Position numbers and translations under genes: made by a program
Shown here: positions 26,220-36,222 of the stretch, piece by piece
How positions within the stretch are numbered: the stretch's first letter is position 1
Layout: every line of letters begins with the position of its first letter
Source: Planctomycetota bacterium
GTDB lineage: Bacteria; Planctomycetota; UBA1135; GCA-002748355
Assembly (NCBI GenBank): GCA_024278315.1
Contig: JAJRTL010000129.1
Location: 1-55,295, forward strand
Reading direction: 5' to 3'
Length of the DNA: 55,295 nucleotides
The notes under the pieces: model-generated
Seen by the model: only the letters and a program-made list of their open reading frames with translations
The model's database searches: none
Told to the model about the DNA's origin: nothing

Positions 26220-29200
26220 ATGCATCTCATGTCTCTTGATCTCAAGCTACTCCGGTTGGCACTGCTGATCTCCGTTTGGGTGCTCGTAGCTGGGTATTTG
26301 CCCGGACAATCCCGGCGTTTCCAAGAGGAGTGGCGATGGGCGCGCTTCGGACTCGACGATGGTCTCCCCTCCCTCAGGATTGAGTCCATCACCGAATCCA
26401 AAGATGGGACTCTCTGGGTCCAGACCGGCAAGGGACCTGCATGGTTCGATGGCTTCCGATGGAATCCCGTCGCCATCGAGTTGGCCAGTCCCCTCGATGT
26501 CCGCGTCTCGATCTGCTCACTCGGTGAAACCGGGATCCTGGTGACGACGCAGGCGAGAGATCTGCTCCGAGTGGAGAAGACAGGCGTATCCCCCCTGGCC
26601 CTGCCCGGCAAGTTCAAGCAACACGTGATCCTCGACGTCCTCGGCGACGGAGATGGAGGGGTCTATCTCCTCCTGTTTCGTGCAGACAGCGGGCAGGGTA
26701 TCCGTTTTCTCTTCCACGATGGCCAGGCTCTTTCCGAGTACGAGCTCCCGGAGGCATTGAGTCGCTCGAAGGGTATCCGCTTGTTACTGGGGACGGGTCA
26801 GGAGGTCTTCCTCGTCAACGACGAGAGGGCCTGGGCTTGGGTGGATTCTCGATTCCTGGGCCCGGTTGCCCTTCCCGAGCCTGGTTGGAATGCACAGGCC
26901 ATCTCCAGTGATGGGCAGGGTGGGATGGGACGCCTTCTGTCTACCAGGCCCTTGGTGGATGGGACCAAGGCGACCGAACGCAAGAGCAGCCTCGAGTCTC
27001 TTCCCCAGGAAACAGCACTCTGGGAACGTGCTGCTGATGCCTCCTTCCTTCGTCGCGAGTGGAGGCGATCGAAGGGGCTCGTTGGCTTGGCCGACTTGCC
27101 CTTGAATCGCTCCATCGTCGTCCTCGAGGGGCGTGAGTGCCAGTTTCTAGAAGTCGGGAGGTGGAAGAACCTCGAGCCTCTCCCCTCCAACTTCCTGGGC
27201 GCGTCCTGTCTCTACTGGACCTCTGATGGTCGCCTTTGTGTGGGGACGGTGAGAGGGCTGTCCATCTGTCAGTACGATTCTGCGCTCTGGGCCCATGCCC
27301 AGATCGATGATCTCGAATCAGGCAAGATCAGCAAGGTCATGGGAGATCGCACGGGCACCCTGTGGGCCATCGGGGGCAGGGGCTTGTTCTCCTTCCCCCC
27401 TGGAGATTCGCTTCGAGGGTCTCCGGCACGCAGGGGAACCAGCCACGGCCTACTTGCGGCAGATCTGATCGAAGATGGACAGGGAAGACTCTGGGCGAGT
27501 GATCGGAAGGGGATAATCTATCGACGAGTGGATGGTCGTTGGAGGGCTCTGGAGGAAAGCGAGATCGTACCTGGCCTCGTGTCTGCCAGGTTCCTGGGTG
27601 CAGATGAGAGAGGCCCCTGGATCCAGGCCTTGTCTAGAATCGACGGGCTGCCGAGTGATCGACTGCTCAGGTGGTCGGGGAAACGGTTCGAGGATTGGCC
27701 ACCCTGGGAGCGGTCTGTCTACGGCCTGTTCCACGATATGGTTGCGGATACGGATGGCTCCTTGTGGTTCGCGGGGAGACAGGGCATCTCCCTGTACAAG
27801 GATGGAGATTGGGAGCACTGGAATCGCGAGAGGGGGCTGATTCGGAATCATGTGGATTCGTTGGCTCTGGATGCCACAGGTCGACTCTGGTTCCTGCATG
27901 AGGGTGTTGCTCTTGGTTCGCTCTCCCATGATGGTGCTGTCAGCTACGCCAACCACTCGGGTCTCGCTGACTATGATTGCCCGCGAAGTCTCGAACGGGG
28001 TGTGGACGGCCGACTCTGGGCGCACACGGATACCCGCTTGCGGCTGCTGCCCGCCACATCGGAGACTTCCAGTTGGGTGGACATCGACTTTCCTCCGGGT
28101 TGGGCTCAGCAGAACTACCTACAGGTACATCCCACCAAGGACACTCTCTTCTTCTTGAATGGCGATGGCGAACTCTCGAGTTTCAATATTGCGGTGGGAG
28201 ACAGCCCGCCGCCCGTGTTGGAGTTGGACGCTCCACGAACCCATGTGGGTGGCATCAGCATGTCGTGGGGGGCACGGTCTTGGAATGGTGCTATTCCGGC
28301 CGCGCGTGTCCTGACGCGCAACCGGATCGACTCCGAGACCTGGTCGGACTGGAGCACCGATCATCGACTGGAGTTGTGGGATCTCGATGCTGGCGCCCAC
28401 CAGATTCGTGTCCAAACTCGGAACAGGCTCGGACGGGAAGGCATCGTTTTCGTGTCGGGTGTCTTCCAGGTACCTGCGCCTTTCTGGATGGGGCCGGCTT
28501 TCTATCTACCGATCTCTGCTCTCTTCTCGCTTCTGTTGGCGACACTTCTCCTCTGGGCTTGGAACACCAGACGCCATGCCCGAATTCTGGAGGTCAATCA
28601 AAAGAAGCTCGTGACGATGGCTGAGATGTCGCCTGTGGGCATTCTGCATGCGAATGACAGGGGCGAGATCCAGTTCCATAATCAAAGGGGCGAGGAGATC
28701 GTGGGCCGGAAGCTCGCGGGGCGACGGCCAGCCGAGTTCGTGGACGCTATCCACAGTGCCGACCGCGCCCGCGTTCGGCGTGAATGGGTGGTGGCAGCCC
28801 GATCAGGCAGCGCCTTCGAGTCTCGCTTCCGCTTTCTCCACGAGGACGGCAGTACGCGTTGGGTCATGGGGCAGGTCGTGTCCGAACATGATGAGAGAGG
28901 CAGGGTGATTGCCTACGTGGGAACCCTTACGGACATCACCGAGATGGAGACGGCAGCTGCAGAGAGAAAAAGATTGGAGGAGAGGCTCGTCCAGGCGCAA
29001 AAACTCGAGAGTGTGGGGCAGCTTGCCGGGGGCATCGCCCACGACTTCAACAATCTCCTCCAAGTCATCCTCGGGTACACGGACTTCCTCGATGAACGTC
29101 TGAAGGTCGACGGAGCGGAGGATCCCGACCTTGCCCAGATCAAGCATTCTGCAGAACGTGCTACGGAATTGACGCGCCAACTCCTCGCGTTTAGCCGGAA

Positions 29201-30134
29201 ACAACAAGGGCGACCCCGACCGTTGAATCCCGTCAAGGCCATCCAAGAGGTCCTTGCGATGATTTGCAGGATCCTCCCCGAGAACATGTCCATCGAGTTC
29301 CAGCCCTCGGATGGGATAGGAACGATCTGCATGGATGGCAATCAGTTCGAACAGGTCCTCTTGAATCTCTGTCTCAATGCCAGGGATGCGATGCCAGATG
29401 GTGGGCTCTTGCGGATCTCGCTTGAGAATGTAGAGATCGTCGCATCAGACGATCGGCATGGCGCCATTGTGGCCCCAGGACGCTACGTGCTTCTGCGTGT
29501 GCTCGATACAGGGACAGGGATGAGTGAGGCCGTCTCCAAGAGACTCTTCGAACCATTCTTCACGACCAAAGAGCCTGGCAAGGGGACGGGGCTCGGCATG
29601 GCCATGGTCTATGGCATCATTCGGCAGAACGAAGGGGCAGTCGAGGTCGAGAGCGAACTGGGCGAGGGCACCGAACTTCGAATCTACCTCCCTCGGATCG
29701 AAGGTCAGCTCGAGATCGGAAGGGAGGTTGTGATCGAAGAACAGAGCGGCGGTGGGGAGACGATCTTGATTGCAGAGGACGAGGAACTCGTGAGAGACCT
29801 TGCGCAAACCATGCTGGAAAGAGCGGGGTATCGCGTTCTGACGGCGGTGGATGGAGAAGATGCCATCCAGATTTTCCAGGAACACCGCGATGAGATCTCG
29901 GTGGTTCTGCTGGACGCCATCATGCCGCGTTGTGGCGGACGAGAAGTCTATGAGCGCCTCCGGGGTATGGACGCCAAGGTCGCCTTCCTCTTCTCCAGCG
30001 GTCATCCGGCCAATCAACTTCCTGGTACCTTCCTGGAGGAGAATCGCCTGGTCCTGATCCCCAAGCCCTACAAGGCCAAGCAACTCTTGAAGGAAGTGAG
30101 AGGCGTCTTGGAGAGGCAGAGCCGCCAGGACTGA
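26220..30134 (+). CDS. Hybrid sensor histidine kinase with propeller sensor
   Basis: The product is 1304 residues. The ATG at 26220 follows GCAGGTGG and opens a signal/anchor segment; a frame start at 26145 is less likely. Residues about 45-650 are two-component-regulator propeller repeats with patterns such as DGTLWVQT and GRLWFLHEG. Residues 657-750 form a Y_Y_Y-type beta domain and about 761-781 the membrane segment. A PAS domain covers 797-908, followed by HisKA with phospho-acceptor His941 ([11 protein letters not shown]), HATPase_c ([30 protein letters not shown]), and a C-terminal receiver with phospho-acceptor Asp1232 (VVLLDAIMP). There is no output HTH, so phosphate must pass to a separate regulator not present nearby. 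The periplasmic propeller probably senses an extracellular ligand such as a glycan. Confidence 0.92.
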   Translation: MHLMSLDLKLLRLALLISVWVLVAGYLPGQSRRFQEEWRWARFGLDDGLPSLRIESITESKDGTLWVQTGKGPAWFDGFRWNPVAIELASPLDVRVSICSLGETGILVTTQARDLLRVEKTGVSPLALPGKFKQHVILDVLGDGDGGVYLLLFRADSGQGIRFLFHDGQALSEYELPEALSRSKGIRLLLGTGQEVFLVNDERAWAWVDSRFLGPVALPEPGWNAQAISSDGQGGMGRLLSTRPLVDGTKATERKSSLESLPQETALWERAADASFLRREWRRSKGLVGLADLPLNRSIVVLEGRECQFLEVGRWKNLEPLPSNFLGASCLYWTSDGRLCVGTVRGLSICQYDSALWAHAQIDDLESGKISKVMGDRTGTLWAIGGRGLFSFPPGDSLRGSPARRGTSHGLLAADLIEDGQGRLWASDRKGIIYRRVDGRWRALEESEIVPGLVSARFLGADERGPWIQALSRIDGLPSDRLLRWSGKRFEDWPPWERSVYGLFHDMVADTDGSLWFAGRQGISLYKDGDWEHWNRERGLIRNHVDSLALDATGRLWFLHEGVALGSLSHDGAVSYANHSGLADYDCPRSLERGVDGRLWAHTDTRLRLLPATSETSSWVDIDFPPGWAQQNYLQVHPTKDTLFFLNGDGELSSFNIAVGDSPPPVLELDAPRTHVGGISMSWGARSWNGAIPAARVLTRNRIDSETWSDWSTDHRLELWDLDAGAHQIRVQTRNRLGREGIVFVSGVFQVPAPFWMGPAFYLPISALFSLLLATLLLWAWNTRRHARILEVNQKKLVTMAEMSPVGILHANDRGEIQFHNQRGEEIVGRKLAGRRPAEFVDAIHSADRARVRREWVVAARSGSAFESRFRFLHEDGSTRWVMGQVVSEHDERGRVIAYVGTLTDITEMETAAAERKRLEERLVQAQKLESVGQLAGGIAHDFNNLLQVILGYTDFLDERLKVDGAEDPDLAQIKHSAERATELTRQLLAFSRKQQGRPRPLNPVKAIQEVLAMICRILPENMSIEFQPSDGIGTICMDGNQFEQVLLNLCLNARDAMPDGGLLRISLENVEIVASDDRHGAIVAPGRYVLLRVLDTGTGMSEAVSKRLFEPFFTTKEPGKGTGLGMAMVYGIIRQNEGAVEVESELGEGTELRIYLPRIEGQLEIGREVVIEEQSGGGETILIAEDEELVRDLAQTMLERAGYRVLTAVDGEDAIQIFQEHRDEISVVLLDAIMPRCGGREVYERLRGMDAKVAFLFSSGHPANQLPGTFLEENRLVLIPKPYKAKQLLKEVRGVLERQSRQD

Positions 30135-30163
30135 GAGCAGACTCCCTGTGGTCAAGGCAGGGG

Positions 30164-30574
30164 CTAGCAACCCTGGAGGGTCTCTCGGGGAATCTGAAAC
30201 CAGGAGCTGAGTTCCCGGAGGTTGCGAAACGGGCGGATCTCGATTCCGTTCCGTTCCAGGACGCTGGCAATCATCCTGGCCAGGCCGAAGGCAAACGAGT
30301 CCAGGCACAGGATCGCGACACGAAAGCGAGGCTCCTGTCGTGGGTCGAATCTATCTGCACGGTCGAGAGCGGATGAGATCGCCGTGAGGCCTGGATAGTC
30401 GAGGTCGAACTCGGTGACTTGCGTGAAGTCGAGCAACCGATTCCATTGGCCTTCAAGCTCGTTCTCGAAACCAAGAGGCTCGAGCATGGCTTGCAGCGTG
30501 GCATGGTCGAGCGATCTCTCCGGCCGGAACATGGCCAGATGCGATTGAGGCAGTGTTCGGTAGATGAGAACCAT
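30164..30574 (-). CDS. SpoIIAA-like (STAS-fold) protein
   Basis: The product is 136 residues. The frame is open much further upstream, but that part lies antisense to the gene at 30713; the ATG at 30574 gives the family's usual length. The C-terminal part (RVAILCLDSFAFGLARMIASVL, then IEIRPFRNLRELSSWFQIP) matches the pattern of SpoIIAA-like proteins, in which a core sheet is followed by a R-M-x8-9 helix and an FRxLxEAxxWL tail. Its function is unknown; the family lacks the phosphorylated serine of true anti-anti-sigma factors. It converges with the sensor kinase and is divergent from the gene at 30713. Confidence 0.7.
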   Translation of the reverse strand: MVLIYRTLPQSHLAMFRPERSLDHATLQAMLEPLGFENELEGQWNRLLDFTQVTEFDLDYPGLTAISSALDRADRFDPRQEPRFRVAILCLDSFAFGLARMIASVLERNGIEIRPFRNLRELSSWFQIPRETLQGC

Positions 30575-30617
30575 GAGACTGGGTAATGGGGAATGCTCCC
30601 TATCTTGCCTTGAAATC

Positions 30618-30694
30618 GTCCCCAGGGACAGGGGACTTGTGCCTCCCGACGAAATGGTTGGTTCTTGAGGGAAAGACCTGCAATCCTCCAACCA
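30618..30694. repeat. Two inverted repeats between divergent genes
   Basis: GTCCCC (30618-30623) pairs with GGGGAC (30631-30636), and TGGTTGG (30655-30661) pairs with CCAACCA (30688-30694). Both lie in the 138-base region separating the SpoIIAA-like gene from the gene at 30713. They could be operators or leader structures; there is no direct evidence for either. Confidence 0.35.
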
Positions 30695-30712
30695 GAAGGA
30701 TGACGTGGATCT

Positions 30713-32059
30713 ATGGTAGAACCGGATTCGAGTAAGGAGCCTTCCCCTCAAGAGGAGGCCTGGGTGGACCTCATGCCGGGGCGGCTGCCGACGGGCAGGC
30801 GAAGCTACGGGCCGGGCGACATTGGCTCCGCCCTGGAGCTCCTCCTTGAATACTCGCACCAGGATCGGTTCGGGGAGGAGTTGGGTCGCGGCTTGGATCT
30901 CCTGTGGGAGGCGGCGGAGCCGGATCTCGCGCAGGACGAGCAGGAGGAGCTTGAAGCCTTGGCGGATGAGGTCGGAATCACCGAGGCATGGTTGTTGGTG
31001 GATTTTGCTCTCGCCGATCAATGGTCGCTCCTGGACCATTTCCTCATGGAACGAGGTGACACGTTGGAAGTGGGGCAGCGTAATTTCCTCCTGGACCTCA
31101 GAGAGACTCATCTTTCGCTCTTCGAAGTCAGGGAGGTTGTGCCCGGCAAGGGCTTCGTCGGAACGGATCTCTGGTCGGGAGATCGGTTTCGGATTTCCTG
31201 TCCCGATCTATGGCCTCATCTTGTCCGATGGGACTTGTTGGTCGGCAGGTTGTTGTGTCGTCCCGACGGATCCGTGATGTTCGAGTTCGGGACCTACCCC
31301 TTTCCTGCGGGATCTTCGGTCGAGATTCGGGACCGATTGCGTCAGCACAACGATTGGCTTCTCTCCTACGAGCCCAATCTCTCAGCGCGCACATTCATGA
31401 AGCGCATAGGGTTCCTCTTCCATCACCTCGTGATCGAGTTCCGTGAAGGAAGGAGGCCATCCTTCCTCTTTCCCGAATCGAGCCTGATCACGCTTCGAGT
31501 CTATCGATGCAGGGACCCGGAGGCGGCGGCCCTGCTTCTCGAGCAGGCCATGGACTCATTCCTGGGGATCAGGAGATATCATTGGCTGTTCAAGAGTCAC
31601 GCTGGTCGCTCGACGCAGGTGGATCCAGAGGCGCCGCAAGTAAGGATCAGGGGGAGATGTCTCGAGGCTGCAGGTCTGGAGGTCATGGATCTGGAGCGAC
31701 TGGAGGAGCGACTTTCGGATCTGCTACCGCATTCACTGGAGATGCTCGAGCAACGACGCATGACGATCGAGGCTCTGCGGGAGATCGAGTCGGGCCAGTT
31801 GGAGGCTGCCAGTGGAACGTTGGCCGCAGTGCATGGAAACCTCCGATCGCAACTCGACGCCTGGTTGCACACGGCCCAACCCGAGTTCAAGGGACTTTCG
31901 CCATTGGATTGCTCGGGGGACGGTGAGTTCATGCCCTCGGTGTTGGACCAACTCAAGGCCTTCGAGAACAGGGAAAGTCGGAAGCCCATGCACGCGAAGG
32001 CTCGCTATGATTTCGGCTGGGTCTGGGAACGGCTTGGGTCCAGGGATGAACGCGCTTGA
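30713..32059 (+). CDS. Unrecognised cytoplasmic protein, first gene before the kinase
   Basis: The product is 448 residues, without signal peptide or membrane segment, and strongly acidic and Glu/Leu rich. Residues about 100-190 contain FLLDLRETHLSLFEVREVVPGKGFVGTDLW, which resembles a small beta domain found in proteins carrying SEC-C zinc motifs, but no SEC-C cysteines are present. The C-terminal third (EMLEQRRMTIEALREIESGQLEAA) is helical and may form a coiled coil. The ATG at 30713 has AAGGA 14 bases upstream, which is a weak site. Its stop is 14 bases before the kinase ATG, so the two are probably co-transcribed. I do not assign a function; a kinase partner or substrate is possible. Confidence 0.72.
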   Translation: MVEPDSSKEPSPQEEAWVDLMPGRLPTGRRSYGPGDIGSALELLLEYSHQDRFGEELGRGLDLLWEAAEPDLAQDEQEELEALADEVGITEAWLLVDFALADQWSLLDHFLMERGDTLEVGQRNFLLDLRETHLSLFEVREVVPGKGFVGTDLWSGDRFRISCPDLWPHLVRWDLLVGRLLCRPDGSVMFEFGTYPFPAGSSVEIRDRLRQHNDWLLSYEPNLSARTFMKRIGFLFHHLVIEFREGRRPSFLFPESSLITLRVYRCRDPEAAALLLEQAMDSFLGIRRYHWLFKSHAGRSTQVDPEAPQVRIRGRCLEAAGLEVMDLERLEERLSDLLPHSLEMLEQRRMTIEALREIESGQLEAASGTLAAVHGNLRSQLDAWLHTAQPEFKGLSPLDCSGDGEFMPSVLDQLKAFENRESRKPMHAKARYDFGWVWERLGSRDERA

Positions 32060-32073
32060 TTGGCTGATTGGGT

Positions 32074-34812
32074 ATGGAAGAACAAGGCGATGACTCGCGG
32101 GAGGAGACCGAGATCCAGAGTGATCCTTCCTGGGATTACTACCATCGGTATCTGAAGGAACGCGACGAGAATCCGGCCTCTTCCTTCGAGAGATTTCTGG
32201 AGAGTGTTCCTGCGAGCCTCAGAGAGAAGGTAAGGGAGAAGATCGCGGACCTGGAGTTCACCGAGAGCCTGTTGTCGGGCCGCAGGGAAGAAGCCGAGAC
32301 GCCGACGATCACGGGCTTTGACATCCTACGTACTCTCGGGCGTGGCGGGATGGGGAGGGTGTACCTGGCCAGACGCATTCGGGATGCACGCGAGGTAGCT
32401 CTCAAGGTGTTCCGGAGTCAACCGATCTTCGAGAAGCGCGCACGCGTCTTGTTCGCACGTGAAGTGGCAGCCATCGAAGCGCTCGATCACCCCAACATCG
32501 GGAAGATCCTCGACAAGGATCCCAGTGGTCAAGGCCAGTGGCTCGCCATGGAGTACATCGATGGAGTGAGTTTCTCCTTCGAAATCCATGCGCAGAGAGA
32601 CCGGCTCGGCAAAGTGCCGGCTGATAGGACACCGACTGATAGGACACCGACTGATAGGGTCAGGGACTGCCTGCTGCCTCCGTGGGATTCGGGGATCTAT
32701 GTCCGTTGTGTGGCGAAGCTCATGCTGGACATCGCCAAGGCACTTGCGCATGCCCACGAACGAGGTGTCTACCATCGGGATGTCAAGCCAGGCAACATCC
32801 TGATTCAAGACCCTGAGCATGCCATCCTCGTCGATTTCGGCCTGGCCAAGATCATGGAGGATGAGAGTCGCACCGGAGTCGGTGATCTTCTCGGTACCTT
32901 GGGGTACATGAGTCCCGAGCAGATCCTGGCCAGGCGAGTTCCGATCGATCACCGGACGGATTTCTGGTCCCTAGGGGTGACGTTCTACCAGATCCTGGCT
33001 CTCCAACGCCCATTCGAGGGTGAGACCTATGAGGAGGTGCATCGACAGGTGTGCTTCGAGGAGGCGCTGCCTCTTGCCGTCCACAATCCGAGAGTTCCTC
33101 GAGATCTTTCCAAGATCCTGGAACGGTGCCTGCAGAAGAATCCACGTCATCGGTTCGATTCCGCCAACGACATCGTCCTGCATCTGGAGGAGTTTCTGCA
33201 GCACCGCAAGAGCAGCCTTCCCGCTCTGCCCTTGTCGCGTCGATTCAAGGCGACCTGGAGACGCCACCGAATCCTGGCCTCCTCCCTCCTGCTGACATGC
33301 CTGTTGCTTGTCTCCATGGCTACAGCATGGATCTGGAGTCGTACTCGTGCCCACATGGAGATGGTGCAGACGTCGCATGCGAAACTCCTTGCATTCCATG
33401 AGGAATGGAGTGGGCAAGGAGTCTCGACCCTCGAGGAGAGTCGCATCCGTGGGCGCATCAAGAGAGTTCAGGAGATTCTGGCGAAGCATGGCGACGATGA
33501 GCGCGGATCGGGGCAGCGAGTCCTTGCGATAGGCAGCGTCGAAGGACAGCGGCGCCTGGCCCTCGGACGCAAACTGCTGAAGGAAGGGGCGCTATCCGGG
33601 GCTTGGAATCCAAAGGACGGAAAGATCCCCGACCCTGTCATGATCGAGCGGGGTAGGGTGCTCATGGAGGGAGCGGGCGTGATCCTGGATGGTGATCGGG
33701 CACGGTTTGCGGATGAGATCCATCGATATACACGATCCTGGATGACCATCCATCGACCGGATCTGCCCGGCATCCAGGGCGAGATCCGTGTTCGACAATC
33801 GCATTGGGTCGACAAGCAGGGTGGATTCACAAAGCCGGCTCCCTTTCAGATGGAGTTCGGAAGGCCCTTCACGCTTCCCTCGGGCATCTACCGGTTCGAG
33901 ATCCAGGTGGAGGGGTATGGCGCGGGGGAGTTCGTGAGGCGCCTGACCTCTCCTGGCGAGCAGCAGGAGCTCCGCCCTCGCATTCTCAATACCCGCAAGG
34001 TCATCGCGGAGGGGATGAGTCTGATCGAAGGCGGAGACTGCATCGTCGGCGGCAATCCCCGGGTCTACCCCTACCGACGGCACCGGATCCGTCTCCCTTC
34101 CTTCTACATGGATACCCATGAGGTCACCGTGGGGGAGTTCCTGGCCTTCATGGAGGCCACTGGGTGTCCACCTCCCCGACCCTGGCCCAAAGACTGGAAG
34201 AAATACCTGCCTCTACTTCGTGACAAGTGGGCGCGCCATCCGATGACGCAGGTCAACCTGCAACAGGCGAGGGCCTACGCGGAATGGATGGGGAAGCGCC
34301 TGCCGAGTGCTTTCGAATGGGAGCGAGCGGCAAGGGGCAAGGAGGGGAAGGAGTATCTCTGGGGGGAGTGGTCGGACCTGGGCTTCGAGGACAAGTTCAC
34401 GAACACGGAGCGCCTGGAGCTGTCCAAGAGGTATGCACTGATCACGGCGACCCTCCGTATCCGTGAACAGTCGACCTTGGTCCGCCCCCTCAAGATGCTC
34501 TATCCCGTGGGTAGTTTCGAGGCGGATCAGACGGCAGAGGGGATCTTCGATCTCCTGGGGAACGCCACGGAGATGACCGAGACGCCTACGCTCCAGACCT
34601 GGTCGCGCATGGATCCTGCCACTTTCGTAAGACCCAACATCCTCATCCCGTCGCGGACCTCCTATCTCATCAAGGGGAGCAACGTTCAGAGCATGTGGAG
34701 TCGAAAATACAACCCAGTGCTGACCCTGTCCCTGCGTTACTTCACTCCCAGCCAGGGCAGTAACTTCGGGTCTCTGACGGGATTCCGATGCGTGAAGTCC
34801 ATCCCCAGGTAG
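32074..34812 (+). CDS. Transmembrane Ser/Thr kinase fused to an FGE-sulfatase-type domain
   Basis: The product is 912 residues from the ATG at 32074. Residues about 82-375 form a Hanks-type kinase: glycine loop GRGGMG, VALKVF lysine near 110, HRDVKPGNIL near 234, DFGLAK near 253, and GYMSPEQ in the activation segment. A short insert with a tandem repeat (PTDR-type) sits before the catalytic loop. Residues about 399-422 are the membrane segment, and 648-912 an FGE/SUMF1-like domain (IEGGDCIVGGNP, YMDTHEVTVGEF, MGKRLPSAFEWERAARG, GNATEM). The active-site cysteines needed for real formylglycine formation are not evident, so this is probably a binding module facing the periplasm. Such fusions are common in planctomycetes. 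The kinase active site looks intact. Signals outside could control phosphorylation of cytoplasmic targets. Confidence 0.9.
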   Translation: MEEQGDDSREETEIQSDPSWDYYHRYLKERDENPASSFERFLESVPASLREKVREKIADLEFTESLLSGRREEAETPTITGFDILRTLGRGGMGRVYLARRIRDAREVALKVFRSQPIFEKRARVLFAREVAAIEALDHPNIGKILDKDPSGQGQWLAMEYIDGVSFSFEIHAQRDRLGKVPADRTPTDRTPTDRVRDCLLPPWDSGIYVRCVAKLMLDIAKALAHAHERGVYHRDVKPGNILIQDPEHAILVDFGLAKIMEDESRTGVGDLLGTLGYMSPEQILARRVPIDHRTDFWSLGVTFYQILALQRPFEGETYEEVHRQVCFEEALPLAVHNPRVPRDLSKILERCLQKNPRHRFDSANDIVLHLEEFLQHRKSSLPALPLSRRFKATWRRHRILASSLLLTCLLLVSMATAWIWSRTRAHMEMVQTSHAKLLAFHEEWSGQGVSTLEESRIRGRIKRVQEILAKHGDDERGSGQRVLAIGSVEGQRRLALGRKLLKEGALSGAWNPKDGKIPDPVMIERGRVLMEGAGVILDGDRARFADEIHRYTRSWMTIHRPDLPGIQGEIRVRQSHWVDKQGGFTKPAPFQMEFGRPFTLPSGIYRFEIQVEGYGAGEFVRRLTSPGEQQELRPRILNTRKVIAEGMSLIEGGDCIVGGNPRVYPYRRHRIRLPSFYMDTHEVTVGEFLAFMEATGCPPPRPWPKDWKKYLPLLRDKWARHPMTQVNLQQARAYAEWMGKRLPSAFEWERAARGKEGKEYLWGEWSDLGFEDKFTNTERLELSKRYALITATLRIREQSTLVRPLKMLYPVGSFEADQTAEGIFDLLGNATEMTETPTLQTWSRMDPATFVRPNILIPSRTSYLIKGSNVQSMWSRKYNPVLTLSLRYFTPSQGSNFGSLTGFRCVKSIPR
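32621..32659 (+). repeat. In-frame tandem repeat in the kinase gene
   Basis: A 15-base unit CTGATAGGACACCGA occurs at 32621-32635 and 32636-32650 and partly at 32651-32659, about 2.6 copies. It encodes TDRTP repeats between the hinge and the catalytic loop. The multiple-of-three unit keeps the frame, so copy-number change would lengthen or shorten the loop without killing the gene. Confidence 0.85.
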
Positions 34813-34831
34813 AGCCCACCCTTGCGGGCTC
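34812..34831 (+). terminator. Weak hairpin after the kinase gene
   Basis: GAGCCC (34812-34817) pairs with GGGCTC (34826-34831), loop 8 bases, with no T-run. It may only attenuate transcription toward mscS. Confidence 0.3.
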
Positions 34832-34911
34832 GGGCCAAAGCCCTATCCTCTTTCGCCGACCAGTCCACTGTGTCCACTGACGTATTACCCACTCTTCCCC
34901 CAGGAGTCCTG

Positions 34912-36168
34912 ATGTCCTCCCGTATGCTGGCTTACCTGCTCGCTATCCTTGGCCTGTTTGCAGCTCTCTGTCCGGCCCAAGCGACCGAAAAACCTCTTCC
35001 ACAGATCAAGGATACGAAGATATCCAAGGCCCAGCTCGATTTGGAGCTGACTCCCCTTCGTGTGGCGGAACTCGAGAAGCTCTCGGAGGCCTGGGTGGCC
35101 GAACTCGAGAAGCTGGTCCAGACGATCTCCGAGAAGGAGATTGCTGCTCTCACGGCGGAGGGCGAGGCCAAGGACGCGCTCACCAAGGAGATCGCTGAGC
35201 TCAGCAGCGAGAAGACCAAGCTCATCGATCGCGTGAGGATCGTCCTGGCTGCCTGGACCGAGAAGGGCGGTGATCCCAAGGAGCAGGAAATGTATGTGGG
35301 CATGGTGTCCGGTATCAACTTGGATGCCACCGACACTGGTGCTCTCTGGATCTACCTCAAGACATGGATCGTCTCGGATGCGGGTGGCATCCGATGGGGA
35401 CTGAACATCCTCTTTGCGTTCCTCACCGTGATCTTCTTCAAGATCGTTTCCAAGCTCGGAGGCCACGCGGTCGACAAGGGCCTGAATCGGGCGCGCAAGA
35501 CGCCAGAACTTCTACGCGGATTCTTGGTCAACACCGTGCGCAAGGTGACGATGTTCGTGGGCTATGTGATTGCCCTGTCCTTCCTGGAAGTGGACATCGG
35601 ACCTTTCCTGGCGGCCATGGGCGCGGCAGGCTTCATCATCGGCTTTGCCCTGCAAGGTACCCTCAGCAACTTTGCCAGTGGCGTTTTGATCCTGCTCTAT
35701 CGTCCCTACGACATCGGGAATTTCGTGACCTTGGCTGGTGTGAGTGGCAGTGTGGAGTCCATGACCCTCGTCTCCACGACGGTCAAGACTCCCGACAACC
35801 AGATCCTCATCGTCCCCAACTCCAAGATCTGGGGCGAGGTCATCACCAACGTGACGGGAAGTTCCACGCGGCGTGTGGATCTCGTCTTTGGTATCGGATA
35901 CGAGGACGATATCGCCAAGGCCTAGACTGTCCTCAAGCAGATCCTCAAGGAGCATGAGCTGGTCCTGGACGAGCCCGAATCTGTCGTGAAACTGGCCGAG
36001 CTGGCTGATTCCTCGGTCAACTTCAATGTGCGCCCCTGGGTCAAGACCAGCGACTATTGGGATGTCTACTGGGACGTCACCCGCCAGGTCAAGGAGCGCT
36101 TCGATGCTGAGGGCATTTCGATCCCCTTCCCGCAACGAGATGTGCACCTGCACCAGGCTACGACCTGA
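34912..36168 (+). pseudogene. mscS: MscS mechanosensitive channel interrupted by an in-frame TAG
   Basis: The ATG at 34912 is preceded by AGGAG. The product has a signal peptide (MLAYLLAILGLFAALCPAQA), a Lys/Glu-rich coiled coil (residues about 30-125), membrane segments near 155-255, the conserved glycine/alanine-rich pore helix (MGAAGFIIGFALQGTLSNFASGV) and the MscS beta domain (PYDIGNFVTLAG, DNQILIVPNSKIWGEVITN). At codon 338 (35923-35925) there is TAG, but the same frame continues without a break to the TGA at 36166-36168 with a convincing MscS C-terminal domain (LADSSVNFNVRPWVKTSDYW). A single G-to-T change from GAG would explain it. Options are a recent nonsense mutation, a read error or readthrough. 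If real, the truncated channel of 337 residues lacks its cytoplasmic vestibule. Confidence 0.85.
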
Positions 36169-36182
36169 TGGAGTCTCCGGGC

Positions 36183-36207
36183 GTAGCGGCAGCCCATCTG
36201 TCGCTAC
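36183..36207. terminator. Stem-loop between convergent genes
   Basis: GTAGCGGCAG (36183-36192) pairs with CTGTCGCTAC (36198-36207) around a five-base loop, with one G-T pair. It lies between the mscS stop and the opposing gene. There is no T-run, so efficiency is uncertain. Confidence 0.45.
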
Positions 36208-36222
36208 ACCCGTGATCCAGGG

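Noticed and set aside
30575..31111. N-terminal extension of the SpoIIAA-like frame to 315 codons
   Set aside because: The added part is antisense to the gene at 30713 and has no recognisable sequence; the 136-residue form fits the family length.
35923..35925. General reassignment of TAG as a sense codon
   Set aside because: Several intact genes in the window, including the kinase fusion, pstS, pstA, pstB and the TPR peptidase, end at TAG.
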